Below, piece by piece: positions 12,348-23,499 of a stretch of 64,000 bases of DNA. The DNA is from Magicicada septendecula. Taxonomy: Eukaryota; Arthropoda; Insecta; Hemiptera; Cicadidae. The stretch's first letter is position 1, and each line of letters starts with the position of its first letter. The stretch lies in assembly GCA_034769895.1 (NCBI GenBank), contig CM068373.1, positions 195,652,134 through 195,716,133 of the forward strand, given 5' to 3'. Under the pieces are notes generated by a model. It had not been told where the DNA came from, searched no databases, and saw nothing but the letters and a program-made list of their open reading frames with translations. Made by a program: the position numbers and the translations under genes.

Positions 12348-13739
12348 TGTGACGATTTTAAAAAATATTTAAATCTCACAAATAAAAAATTTTTGCTTTC
12401 TAACAAGTAAGAGTATTATCCACCCCTTACCTATACCTAGATTCCTGCATCAACTTGAAATTGTCCCGTACCAACACGCAAAGAACGGTGTTATTTAGCT
12501 AATAATAATAATTACGTTAATTATTTAAAATACGTACTAAATAAATAAGGAAATTCCTAATTCATAACAAAAGTAAAATAAAGTATTACAATTTAATTAA
12601 TGAATAATTAATACTAAATAAAAGAACGAACTATTTTCTCAGTGCGTAAAACCGCGCCAGCTTACTGACCCCTCGCCGCTAAACTATGCAGACATTCGCT
12701 AGTGAAACTTCGACATGTAAAGATGTCAGTTTTGTTTTGTCCACATACACGTAGGTGTATGCCGTTAAAAGATTATATCCAGTTTGTGGTGATATCGTTT
12801 TGAAAAATGTAGCGTGGAAATAATAAAAAAATATATAATGTAGTGTGTGAAGAGTTATAAAAAAAAAAGAAAGGAAAACGTAGCCGACACATCTCTTAAA
12901 AAATAAAACTGTAAGTGGTAAGATATGTTACTTACCAGACTTTAGTACTGCAAAATAAGAACTGTAATTAAGGTGTAAAATGTGAACAACTAACTCCAGA
13001 AGTGGAAAACTCAAACTACAACAGTATGAACTTCCAGTAAAAAATCCGATCGTCGAGACTACCAGATACAATCAACATAATGGAGCACCAAGAGGAACCA
13101 TGTATTGCACCCTAGAAGACGACAGAAGATGACCATCATGGACCCCACAACAACCTCATGTTAAATTCAGGTGATATCCAAACATAACATTTGTAAAAAT
13201 TTGTTTCAACAAGAGAAGTAACAAAAGAACAGTAAAGAACTTTTGGTAATTTAAAGAATAACTTATAAGATTTGTAATTTCTGTAATGAAGTAGTAGTAA
13301 CAACACGATATCTAAATGTAAGGTAATTCTGTAAATTACAACCAACATTATTCTTCAAATAATTTGGTTAAAGTTGTGATAAATTAAAACATAACAAAGT
13401 TGAGACCCGGATCCGAGGTACTTAAAACAATATCTAGATGAATACTTTTGAGATAAAAGGAATAAGACATTTAATATTTTTAAAGCATTAAATGGAGAAT
13501 TTACTAGAGTAATTCTTTTAAAAGCAAAGTAAACCATGAGATTTGAATAATAATAAAGAGATGTTTTTGCTAACAATTAGCGAGTGAATAAATTTATGCA
13601 ATCCTTGACTAATTCCTATGTAATAATGTGTTATAATTTGTTAGTAAGTTTTACTAACAACGGCAGCTAGTTTAATTAACAGGTAACGAATTGAACTAGT
13701 TCCCGACTTTTGTGATGTCTTAACAAGGGAGACATCACA
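12348..13739 (+). repeat. gypsy right LTR
   Basis: A 1392-bp LTR beginning TGTGACG and ending CATCACA, the second copy of 4831-6226. Host or unrelated sequence begins at 13740. The target-site duplication cannot be checked because the left end of the array is outside the window. Confidence 0.88.
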
Positions 13740-14330
13740 GTCAGCCAATATTCACTTATTTTCTACGGTTTGTCTTACATCAAGAGATTACATCCATGAT
13801 TATTCAAATTTTATATAATACACTCTTATAATGACTACAATAATTATTCACACATACGCCGTTACCACAACCTGTCTCGTACTTCCAATCAGGCCTAAAC
13901 CCATATCAGAAAATTCCATATGAGTCATCCTGGCAGGGTCACCAATGTTACGGTCTATCTCTTTACCCCCCTTATATTAAACTTTTACTTTTACTTACCT
14001 TTTACGATCTTTTCACGCCCGTGCCCTGACTTACCTCAAAAACAGAAGATTCCAAACTTATAGGTCGCCATCAATATTTTTAAAACAAAAGGACAAATAT
14101 GGAAACCTTAATACATTTTCCCATTATTTACTCTTAATTACTTACCAGGTTCGTTTAGGCGAGATTTTCCATACAGGACAGGTTATGTTAAACGGGCGTA
14201 ATAACTTATTCTACCACATGTTATATTAAAACAAATCTTATTTTATTTTAAGTCAAATAGTTATTGGTTATTATAGTTATGGTAATGATACAGACCTGAT
14301 GAACATCAACAATAATATTCTGACACAAAT
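13740..14330. other. intergenic or intronic flank, nothing recognised
   Basis: AT-rich sequence between the gypsy LTR and the mariner copy. I see no exon, TIR or structural RNA. Confidence 0.5.
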
Positions 14331-14332
14331 TA

Positions 14333-15653
14333 CGAGGTGCTATCAGAAAGTTCCCGGACTGTACTTGGCACGGCTGTTGGACATGACTGTACAACCTGGC
14401 GTCCCAGTGTCCGATTCCGTAATATGTAATGAGTCAGTCTGCCGAGTTTCGTTGCATTGTGAGGTTGTGTTCGGTCTACGCGTTGTGTTTTGTAATTGTG
14501 TGTTAACGTTCATTTGCTAATTTTATGATGGCTGATAAATTCGAGCAATGCGCATGCATTAAGTTTTGTTTTAAACTTGGTAAATCGCCTACTGAAACTT
14601 TGGCAATGCTTCTAGAAGCTTTTGAAGAACATTCCCTACACAGAACACAGGTTTTTGAGTGGTACGCTCGTTTCAAGGCCGGCAGAATGTCACTTGAAGA
14701 TGATCACCATTCAGGACGACCTTCCACGAGCAAAACGGATGAAAATGTTGAAAAAATTCGACAACTCATTCACGAAGACCGTCATCAAACAATCCATGAG
14801 TTGTGTACAAGTGCCGGAATAAGCTATCGAAGGTGTTAAGAAATTCTAACTGAAAATTTAGGCATGCGTCGTGTTGCTGCGAAATTCGTCCCTCTGCTTT
14901 TGTCTGTGGATCAGAAACAGCGCCGTGTTGATGTGTGCAGTGAACTCAGAGAAACGTCTGAAAATGACCCTACCTTTATCTCCAGGGTCATAACCGGTGA
15001 TGAAAGCTGGTTTTATGGTTATGATCCAGAAACAAAACAGCAGTCGTCACAGTGGAAAAGTCCACAATCACCGTGACCAAAAAAAGCACAGCAGGTCAGA
15101 AGTGCAACAAAAACCATGCTCATTGTGTTTTTCGACATCAACGGCATTGTCCATCGCGAGTTCGTGCCAGCTGGTGTTACAGTGAACTCAGATTTTATTG
15201 TGACGTTTTGAGGCGGCTGAGACAAAATGTGCGATGAAAAAGCTCCAAATTGTGGGAAGACCAAAACTGGCTATTGCATCACGACAATGCACCTGCTCAC
15301 GCTTCACTGAAAACAACAGAGTTTTTGACCAAAAACATGATGGCCACCGTCCCACACCCTCCATATTCACCAGATTTAGCCCCCTGTGATTTTTCTCTGT
15401 TCCCGAAAATAAAAATTCACATGAAAGGTCACCGTTTTGACACTGTAGAAGACATTAAGAAAAAAACGCAGGAGGTGCTTGACAGCCTTCAGCAAAAGAC
15501 TTTTTTTGACACTTTCCAGGCATGGAAACAACGCTGGATTCATTGTATCAATTCGCAGGGAGACTACTTTGAAGGAGATGGGATCCATTAATGCCCTAGG
15601 TAAGCAAAAAGAATTTATTAGACCTAGTCCGAGAACTTTCTGATAGCACCTCG
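14333..15653 (+). mobile_element. mariner DNA transposon (dead copy)
   Basis: A 1321-bp element with inverted termini of about 27 bp that begin CGAGGTGCTATCAGAAAGTT and differ at one base between the ends. It is flanked by TA on both sides (14331-14332 and 15654-15655), the standard mariner target duplication. It encloses a broken D,D34D transposase. Confidence 0.95.
14525..15591 (+). pseudogene. mariner transposase (D,D34D), broken
   Basis: Cut-and-paste transposase, about 345 codons in the intact family. The N-terminal helix-turn-helix region is in the first open stretch (ATG 14525 or 14528). Stops: TAA 14837-14839, TGA 15074-15076. Then comes a frameshift near 15190 and another TGA at 15238-15240. 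Catalytic residues: D in T-G-D-E-S-W near 14998, D in H-H-D-N near 15280, and D in S-P-D-L-A-P-C-D. I count 34 residues between the last two. All three catalytic residues survive but the frame does not. Confidence 0.92.
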
Positions 15654-15899
15654 TATATTATAGCCAACCAGTCTTTGATTATTTTCCCCTTTTCTTTTAC
15701 ACACTCACTCTCTTCAATTACCCCACTGTTTGAGATCTCAATCTTTATGGGTGTACACCTTCTATTGACACAAGTAAATGATGGATTAATATTAAATTGA
15801 TTATTTTCACTGTTATTTATCAACACGTGGTCACATATTACGTAGTAAGACTGCGTTTTACTCCGACACCAAAGTTCACGTTACATTCCACACTTTACT

Positions 15900-16170
15900 A
15901 GATAGGCCGATTATAATATTTTCAGCCTATCCTGCACCCGAGGCCACAGTTTAACTTAACTGTCAGACAACTGTATGCTGCTTCTGTCTGATGCTGACAC
16001 TATGATGATAATCTGCATACTGTTATTCACATACAAAGACTGCTGCTGGAGCTATTACGTAATACGTCTGGGTTGGCTGTCTCCAGACATCAACAATTTA
16101 TGATAACAATGTATGTTGCTGGTCACACTGGGGCACCTCACAGGTGAATACTGACTGCCTTCAAATCTGA
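15900..16170 (+). repeat. diverged interspersed repeat, copy a (inverted partner at 21225-21462)
   Basis: About 270 bases that match the reverse complement of 21225-21462 in several blocks, including CTCACAGGTGAA, ATAACAATGT, ACTGCTGCTGG and CGAGGCCAC. The family is not recognised. It may be a SINE, a MITE or an old LTR piece. Copy b abuts the LTR of a deleted gypsy element. Confidence 0.55.
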
Positions 16171-16179
16171 ATTGAATCT

Positions 16180-16800
16180 TTACTGTCTCTTCCTATTATA
16201 CAATTCTGTACCGTTACAAGATAGAGTTCTCCAAAACAAACCTGTCTCATCAAAGTTATAAATTTTGCTCAATTGAAAACCTTCTTTTTTAATCAAATCG
16301 TCTAATTCTTCTTTTATAAAAGGCTCAACAGCTTCAAAGTCTGCGCTAAGAATTTCCCCACTAATCTTCTTGTTTGAAATGTTGTGACGTCGACGAAACC
16401 TAAATAGCCAACCAGAGCTCGCTTTAAACTGTTCAAGTCCCATCTGTTTGGAGAGTCTTTCGGCAGCCGCTTGAATTTCAATTCCTCTAACAGCCATTCC
16501 ACATGAACGAAGCTGAGAGAACCACTTGTAGACTGCATCATCCAGTATTGCCATAGAAGGCAGCCGCATACGCTTAGCTGCACTCTTCTCCTTTTCTACA
16601 TTGAACTTGAGAACAAAGTTACGAATGTCATTTTTTGATTTTTTAATGTCCAATACGGTTTTTTTTGCGATTTTACACTCACGACAAATGCTAGAAACAG
16701 ATGCCCCTTTTTCTAATTTTTCTATAATGGAGAGTTTATCTTGAAGACTGAGCGCCTTACGCTTCCGTTTCTGTCCTACACTTGGCTTACTTAACGACAT
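16180..16800 (-). pseudogene. Tigger/jerky-like transposase, N-terminal part
   Basis: 206 codons, ATG at 16800. It opens with a basic stretch and a pipsqueak/CENP-B-type helix-turn-helix (about residues 15-60), then a second CENP-B-type DNA-binding domain (about 75-145). It then begins the DDE-1 core with the first catalytic D in Y-N-F-D-E-T-G-L-F-W (about residue 185). The family normally runs to about 450-550 residues. Homology ends right after F-W-R-T-L and a short unrelated tail follows. A domesticated jerky-type gene is unlikely given the truncation and the nearby TIR. Confidence 0.85.
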
Positions 16801-17223
16801 GATTTGAATAAATTAAAAAAAGTTATAGGCAGGATGTGTGACTGTGCGCGACAAACAACTGAACAATACTGACCAGTAGTGGTGGGAGTGAAAATATACC
16901 TGGCTAAAGTGTTAACCTTTCTTTATTTTCAACTCCCTTTCCCTTACCATTCAAACAGTTTCCTGTATTTGTTGTTATTATCTCAACAGTTAATTCTCAA
17001 ACCAGTTAATTCAATGGTGGATTGGGGTTGGGTTTTAACTTTCAACGATTTATACCTGACAAGGGTGTTTGTCTCTGAAAACTGTCATTCGGCACTGGCG
17101 GGTGGACGTGAGTCATTCCGGTGCATTGACTTAGTTACTAGGGGGTGGGGGTACGACGTAAAAGACGTGTCCGTTGTAAAAGAAGTCCGTAGTAACGGCG
17201 TTCGTTATAACGAGGTTCTACTG
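16180..17223 (-). mobile_element. Tigger/pogo-type DNA transposon, 3'-truncated
   Basis: The right edge at 17223 is a pogo/Tigger-type terminus: on the minus strand it begins CAGTAGAACCTCGTTATAAC and is preceded by TA (17224-17225). The transposase follows on the minus strand and stops after the first third. No matching left terminus was found, so the 3' two thirds are lost. 16801-17223 is the element's 5' untranslated region. Confidence 0.75.
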
Positions 17224-17225
17224 TA

Positions 17226-17825
17226 CTTATATTTGTTATTTACCTTACTAATACCTTGTTAAATGTACGTGGCTACCACATTATGTGAGGGGGCGCGTTA
17301 TGGTTCAATATTTCAAAGGGGGGCCCAAGACAGAAAGTTTGGGAACCGCTGGGCTACACCTAAAGTAGTCTGTCTGCAGTAAATTTAGTAAACAGTTTAT
17401 TAAAACATCTAATAAAACATTTATTTTAAGTAGCACATTAGCTGTTATGATTTGATAACCTGTACATAATTTGATAGACTGACAGTTTAACTGTTGAAGA
17501 AGGCAGTCTAGGCACAGTGTGGACTGAAATGTATGATTTATTATTAAACAGTGTTCTTTGCGACGATCAAAATCACAGAATTTATGATTATGTGATTATG
17601 CAATCAAAACCACATGATTGAGATTATGTGTACCATAGCTAAGAGTTGTAAAAAATTAGGATAGCTAGGATTTTTACCTGTGACTAAGTCCTGTGTATTT
17701 CCGATTTCCATTTACAGTGTTGTCAGCTGCATGTCTTCCCCCTTCTTCTCCTCTTTCTTATCCTTATCCTATGTTCTTATATCATCTTAAGGGTTAGTGA
17801 TAGTGCTGTTAGGTTTTATTATGGT
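17226..17825. other. gap with a hAT-like terminus
   Basis: Bases 17328-17352 read, on the minus strand, as a hAT-type end starting CAGCGGTTCCCAAACTTTC. I found no partner end within several kb, so this is probably a remnant. The rest holds nothing I recognise. Confidence 0.4.
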
Positions 17826-18154
17826 TATAGGTGTACCACAGACAAAAAATAGTTCCAGTGCACATGCACTGGCTCAGCGGAGAAGGCTGTCACCCCCACC
17901 ATGTCTGTCTACACCATTGAAGGGTGTGTAAGCGGTCTTAGTGGGCAGTGTGTTGTTCAGTTAGATGCATATAAATTACGATTTGTTCATTCATACGATT
18001 TCCTTACGTTTTCATTTAATATAATTGTGTATATATATATCGGTTTATATTTAGTTTTTGTTTAGTATTTTATTATAAATTTAATTAAGAAAGTTGTGTT
18101 AGTGGTTATAATCACAAACAGAATTATAACAGTTGCACGCCACTATCGACAAAT

Positions 18155-18200
18155 TATTCTGATTAGCGCTTTCAAGCTTTACAGCTCATCATCAGATTGG
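18155..18200 (-). ncRNA. hammerhead-ribozyme-like core 1 (Penelope-like end)
   Basis: On the minus strand: CTGATGA (18195-18189), one extra base, a 5-bp stem (18187-18183 with 18178-18174), GAAA (18173-18170), then the self-complementary AGCGCT. This is the CUGANGA-stem II-GAAA layout of hammerhead ribozymes, which Penelope-like elements are known to carry. Stem I pairing is weak here, and one unpaired base between A9 and stem II departs from the usual core. Confidence 0.4.
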
Positions 18201-18408
18201 AAATAACAACAGTACAAACAACATCTTCACACCCCCATCCACCCCACTGTCCGCACACACCCCCGCAAACAAGCTATAAGTTAAATGTCCTTTCTTAACT
18301 ACCAAGTTCACTCACCTATGTGTTGTACAGTTACATATATTTCTAGCACATTCTGTATGTGTGTGTTTGTGTGTGTTCTTTTCAAACCTAACGTGAAACA
18401 AGAAATAA

Positions 18409-18831
18409 TTGACTCATGGTGTTACAATAGATTTTACATTAACGAAATCTCAGCTGCTGGAAAAAGTAAACTCAGTTAACTGTGAAAAAACATTTATTGT
18501 CGACAAAATAATTCATGTAAAAGGACATATTCCACTTCATCTGCCACCTTACCATCCCAATCTGAATCCTATAGAATTCGTCTGGGAAGATATTAAAGGA
18601 GAACTTGCACGTAATTTTAGTGGATTATCTTTAGATGAAAAGAAAAATTGTTGCGAAAAAGTAGTTGATAATTTTACAATTTAAAAGTGGAAAAAGTGTT
18701 GTGAACATACAAAAAATTGAAGAACAGTACCACATTACGGATCATATTATGGATGAAGAAGTGGACAAATTAATTATTTCTGTGGGAGAAGATTCAGATT
18801 CAAGTACAAGTGAATATTCAGAAGACGAATA
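18409..18831 (+). pseudogene. IS630/Tc1-like (DDE_3) transposase, C-terminal part
   Basis: Recognisable are L-P-P-Y-H-P-N-L-N-P-I-E with the last catalytic E, W-E-D-I-K-G after it, then K-W-K-K-C-C-E-H, and an acidic, serine-rich C-terminus ending near 18831. TAA at 18682-18684 lies between the E motif and the W-K-K-C-C motif, and a frameshift follows near 18712. The N-terminal half and the first two catalytic D residues are missing. The 18409 ATG is only the start of the open stretch, not a real start. Confidence 0.8.
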
Positions 18832-19384
18832 GGTAAGGAAAATTAACACCATAAATATTTACCATTTTTTTATTATTAATAGTTAATTATAATAATTAAC
18901 ATTATTTATTGTTAAAAATGTTTAATAACATTAATTTTTACTACAGCGGTAGGCACCTCGATTTACACAGGCATTTGCTTTATGTAGCGTAACCAATTAA
19001 TTGTTTTAAAAGCATGCCTTTCACAAATGTTGGGGTTAGGTTCTGCTGATATTATTTTCAAATTAATTAGAGTTCTGCTGTACTCAAATTAAGTAGAGTC
19101 TGTACAAATGTAAGGATTTTAGAATTTGTTAATTGTGAATTTTATAGAAATGTGCATGATTATTTTATGATCTGTTACTTTGAATAGTCTGTTACAAATT
19201 AATACCATGCGTACATTTTTGCACACAAAGAACAAGTCGTTGCCGGTATACAAATAACACGTGTAAAATACTGCAGTAATAGTGTGACTGATGACAGTGG
19301 AGGGGGTAACGTTCCCCCTTCGTTGTGAGGCTGTTGTGGTGGCAGTCCCCACTCCAACTATTTTTTGTCTGTGGTTGAGCTATA

Positions 19385-21224
19385 CTTCTGGAACTCTGTG
19401 CTGGGCTATAACTACGCTGCTTCGGATAGTGGATGTTTTATTCCCCACTTAAGTCTACCTATCCCATTAGGAACGTACATCTGTTTTTTTTCCTAATATG
19501 AGGTCTTCCTTTTTGTTTTTTCCTCATGTGTGTTTTTCCCTTTTTCAAAAGTAGCTCAGCTGTGTCTCATTGGTAACTTTTTTTTAAGTAATTGGAGTGT
19601 CATATCTGTCATAAGTGATTTTTAGAGAATAATAGAAAAGATCAGAAAGCCAATTTTTAAAGTATTCTCGACTGTTTGATTATTTTATAAAAATGTACTT
19701 CATAGCACACCAGCATTTTTAATTAAATAGTATGTTTTGAATAAGCCAAGTCTTAGTTCCAAGGACTGAACAAAACCAGTTTTGCAGATACAGGGTGTGG
19801 ATATGACAAGGGACAAGGTATGGTGCAGAAAGGAAGTATGTGATATAGTATATATACCAATAGTATGTATTGGTAACTACGAAGAGAAAAAAAACAATTC
19901 CATGTCAGAAAACAGTAGTCTATTTTAAGTTAAACAATATAGTCATGAACATCTTTGCAAAACATATTTATTTATGGTCATTTGTATCTTACAAAAGTTG
20001 TTTAATGCTACAGTTACTTATTATCTGCTGTTGCGTGTTTTTCTCCTGTGTATAGGTTTAAGATTTATAACATATGGTACACCTTGTTATATGTCCTACA
20101 TGTACAGCTTGTTGCTTGGTAATAGATTTGAAAACGTCTATCCCCTCCTGACTTTTCTTGTGCTGATTCATGTGTACAAAATGAATTCTACATATTTACT
20201 GTGTGAGATCTTGTGAAATGCGAAAACTTGTAATAAAGTCTTTGATTATACCCACACACGTTCTGATTTAGTTTTTAATAAGTATTTTATTGCTATAGCT
20301 TTTCAATAACTGGGGATATTTGCCCTGAATTATTATTATGGAGTACTGTGAAGTGTGTACTTCAGCTTGGACTAAATTAAAAAATACAATTATGTTTACC
20401 AGATAAGACAAATTCCACTGCAACTGACTGCTGATGCAAATTTTGCAACAACTTGATTGTTGGATTAGACAAGTTTTGCAGAATCTCGTAATGTTTACTT
20501 TGTATTTGAATAGCCAATTTAAAAATGAAAGCAGTTTTTGTTAATTTGCTTTATAAAATTCACCCTGAATTTATTAAAACCATTGTTAACTTGGATATTT
20601 TAATTTTTGGGTAAGATTTTCAAGTCAGACGTCAGTCCTTTTAATATAGAACCACGTAAATACTTTGTGAACATTCTTATGTTAATGAAAACATATACAT
20701 GCCGTTATGTGTAGATGAGAATGGAATGCAACAGAGAAAGAATTTTAACCATGACTGAAGGATATATGAAAAAAATGTATGATATTTACATGATGGTATT
20801 GGATCAAAGAGAATAGAAGAGATCAGTCAGGTATTTTCTACAGATTTGGCTATGTCTCCAGAAGAAAGGTAACATTGCTGATTTGTAGAAGAGTTAGTTT
20901 ACTTGTCAAGTGGTCATATCAAAAATGTGGTTAATGAGGACGATAGAAAAGATTTTACTAGTTAAATTTTTCTTTCACACCTTCCAGAACACATGTAACA
21001 TCTTATGCAATTACACATATAAGTTGGTCAAATACTATACATTTTATATTTTCTGAGTGACTGAATTCATATATAAATTCTGAATTTAATATATTTTGTA
21101 ATGGGTCGAATTAGAAGGTTTTTTAATTTTTATTAATCTTGGTTTTGATTTTGTTAAAATTGTACCATTCACTTCATATATGGGAGCTACCCCAGTTTAA
21201 TTTTATATTAATACAAATCACCCA
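19385..21224. other. 1.8-kb stretch without a supported gene
   Basis: AT-rich and non-coding in appearance. The only coding-like stretch is at about 20795-20970, where two short frames separated by a stop or shift read as plausible peptide. It matches nothing I know and is not called. Confidence 0.4.
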
Positions 21225-21462
21225 TTCAATCACTTTCAAATTGCCAGACTTCACCTGTGAGGAGCCCCCAGTACAGCAATGCACATTGTTATCCTAAACA
21301 ATTGCCCAGACGGATTGCATAACCGCCCAGCAGCAGGCTTTTGTGAAACACAGTCTGCAGTCTGTCACCAGTTGTAACCTTAGCCAGCAGCATAAAGTTC
21401 GTGAATTAAAACTAGTGGCCTCGGACGTAAGATAGGCCTAGAGTAAATGGGCCTATCTATTA
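21225..21462 (-). repeat. diverged interspersed repeat, copy b
   Basis: Inverted partner of 15900-16170. It ends next to the putative LTR start at 21471. Confidence 0.55.
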
Positions 21463-21470
21463 AAAACTCT

Positions 21471-22166
21471 TGTGTGCTCAACTTTAGCGTACTAACCAGT
21501 CGACGAGAAACTACAGAGCCGCGCGGGTCAGTAAAGTAACTCGCGGTCATAAAATCTTAGCTCGAGCGTATTAAAGGTCGGCCGACTATAACAGTATGCA
21601 GTGTAAATCAAAGTTCAAGAGTATAGATAAGTGGTGAAGTGGAACTTTAAAATCAATGAAACGGTAACATATTTTTTTGAAAAGAAATCGAGTGTGTGAC
21701 GTGCCATGCGGTTACAGGAGGACGCCAGGGTAACTAATTGTATCCAACACAAAATTATTACAATCATGTAAAAAGGTGGTTTTTAAAGTAATCATATGTA
21801 AAAGGGGTTTCGTATGAATGATTGAATGGGTAAGCTGGGCCGCTTTTAATAGGTTTACAACTATATTAGAATAAGAAATGATTACGCAAATGTAGGTAAT
21901 GTAGTGTCTGTCTTTTAAAAGTAGAAAATGAGCTGTAATATGTGAGTTGAAGAAGGATGAGTAGAGAGTGTGTATTTAAAGAAAGAAAATAAAAATGCAA
22001 TTAAATTAGATTTGTTTCAAGTGAAAAGCGAGTCGAGTACATTATTCAGATAACCTGAAGGTCATATTTGTATTTCGCAGTTTCGTGCAACGGACCTTGG
22101 CGTAAGAGGTAAGATATAAAATTAGTAAAAGTTTAATAATTAAAGGTAATAAAATAAAATAACACA
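21471..22166 (+). repeat. 5' LTR of the deleted gypsy element
   Basis: The right edge (AACACA, 22166) is set by the primer-binding site three bases on and by the repeat copy. The left edge (TGTGTG) is inferred from the 5-bp TGTGT/ACACA match and from repeat b ending just before it. Confidence 0.6.
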
Positions 22167-22168
22167 GT

Positions 22169-22186
22169 TGGCGCCCGAACAGGGAC
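22169..22186 (+). promoter_or_regulatory. primer-binding site, tRNA-Lys type
   Basis: TGGCGCCCGAACAGGGAC is the classic 18-base complement to the 3' end of tRNA-Lys,3. It sits two bases after the LTR, where reverse transcription is primed. Confidence 0.9.
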
Positions 22187-22380
22187 TCGATTTGTAAAAT
22201 AATTATAAATCGGCACCTAAAAGCGAATACAAGTATGGTTGAAGGTTGAATAACGATACAGAAAAAATTACGTAAAGTACGCAAGACAATGAGTTAAGGT
22301 TAGAGTAAATATAAGATGTTGTAGAAATAAGTCTAAGAGCAGTATATGTAAATTAAAAGTAGTAAATTTACAATATAAAA

Positions 22381-22788
22381 ATGGCAGATAACAATGAAGT
22401 CAGCTTCTCTGACGGTCAGACCGAGAGTCAAATAAGTGCCGACTCCGGTATTCAAACAAAATCAATGTCATTAGATGAGCATAATGCAGAAGTATCTGTA
22501 ATTAGTACGCCGGGAGCGATTTCCACTCCCGTAATAATTAAAACAAGAGAAAAAGAGTTGTCAATAAATGATATATTTAACCTGATACAAACCATGTCTG
22601 AAAACATAGTAAAAAATAGTCATTTCAATAACAAATTTGATGAACAGAAAAACGAAATGCAAGAATTTAAAGGTAGTGTCAATGAGAAATTAGATGTACA
22701 GAATGACAAATTTAACGAATTAAATAATCGTTTTGATGAAATTAAGACCGAAATTAAAAGCGAATTTAATTGTAAATTCGCTACATGA
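22381..22788 (+). pseudogene. gag, N-terminal fragment of the deleted gypsy element
   Basis: ATG at 22381 with 135 codons. It is acidic and serine-rich at first, with a D-S-G-I-Q-T motif at about residues 21-26, then a charged coiled-coil region (about 75-130). The frame ends at TGA in the LTR junction (22785-22788), so the last residues are not gag. The Gag of the young element at 46425-57088 has the same D-S-G-I-Q-T motif and coiled-coil layout, so the two are relatives. Confidence 0.75.
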
Positions 22789-23073
22789 TTACGCAAATGT
22801 AGGTAATGTAGTGTCTGTCTTTTAAAAGTAGAAAATGAGCTGTAATATGTGAGTTGAAGAAGGATGAGTAGAGAGTGTGTATTTAAAGAAAGAAAATAAA
22901 AATGCAATTAAATTAGATTTGTTTCAAGTGAAAAGTGAGTCGAGTACGTTATTCAGATAACCTGAAGGTCATATTTGTATTTCGCAGTTTTGTGCAACGG
23001 ACCTTGGCGTAAGAGGTAAGATATAAAATTAATAAAAGTTTAATAATTAAAGGTAATAAAATAAAATAACACA
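22785..23073 (+). repeat. 3' LTR, right part only
   Basis: Repeats 21878-22166 with a few substitutions and ends with AACACA. The left roughly 400 bases of the LTR were lost in the internal deletion. Confidence 0.85.
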
Positions 23074-23144
23074 ATTTTTTAGTAGTGTTATATAAACTCT
23101 GTAAGAACAGACACTGAAATGTTATTAAATTCAGTTGTTTTCCT

Positions 23145-23465
23145 ATTAATTAATTCAAACACTTTTTGCTACTATTTAGACATAACCATCACAAGATACA
23201 ATACAATATGCAATATACAGAAAACCAACTTCCACTAACATAATTATACCTAACCATTCTGACCACCCACCGCAACATAAAATGGCAGCATTCTATTCAC
23301 TATTTAACAGAATGTACAAAATACCCCTAAACAAACAATAAACAGACAAAGAAAGAAATATTATATACCAAATTGCTTATGAAAATGGATATAATAAAAA
23401 TACTGTAAACAAAACAGAAAATAAAATCAAATATAAAATAAAAACTGAACAATTAAGAGTTTAAT
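23145..23465 (+). pseudogene. Penelope-like element, C-terminal reverse transcriptase fragment
   Basis: In three-frame reading the conserved Penelope RT tail is visible: L-D-I-T-I-T, then K-P-T-S-T-N and H-K-M-A-A-F-Y-S-L-F-N-R-M, then I-A-Y-E-N-G-Y. One frameshift near 23220 and one stop near 23343 interrupt it. The catalytic RT core lies upstream in the family and is absent. No endonuclease follows on this strand. Confidence 0.75.
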
Positions 23466-23499
23466 AATATATATAAACTTTCACTAATGAACTTACTGT

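Larger units (their letters stand above)
6227..13739 (+). mobile_element. Ty3/gypsy LTR retrotransposon, copy 2 (internal region and right LTR)
   Basis: The internal region starts right after the shared LTR and ends with its own LTR at 13739. It is nearly identical to copy 1 over the 6.2 kb that can be compared. It carries all the lesions of copy 1 in that interval except the TAG at 3972, and adds two frameshifts of its own, near 9435 and 11070. With only one LTR between the copies, unequal recombination between LTRs is a simpler origin than two insertions. Confidence 0.93.
17826..19384 (+). mobile_element. IS630/Tc1-like DNA transposon (decayed)
   Basis: Inverted termini of about 29 bp share the core ACCACAGACAAAAAATAGTT: 17835-17854 on plus, and 19356-19375 on minus. 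The outer bases TATAG also match at both ends, and TA lies at both edges as for Tc1/mariner relatives. A DDE-3-type transposase remnant lies inside. A hammerhead-like Penelope end (18155-18200) sits inside too, so other debris has inserted into it. Confidence 0.75.
21471..23073 (+). mobile_element. gypsy-type LTR element, internally deleted
   Basis: Layout: 5' LTR, primer-binding site, start of gag, then directly the right part of the 3' LTR. Bases 21878-22166 are repeated at 22785-23073. Everything from mid-gag through pol to the left part of the 3' LTR is gone, leaving a junction at 22785. The LTR probably starts TGTGTG (21471) and ends AACACA. No clear target duplication was found. Confidence 0.8.

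Noticed and set aside
16879..17262. 127-codon plus-strand ORF
   Set aside because: It lies over the 5' end and TIR of the Tigger copy and has no support.
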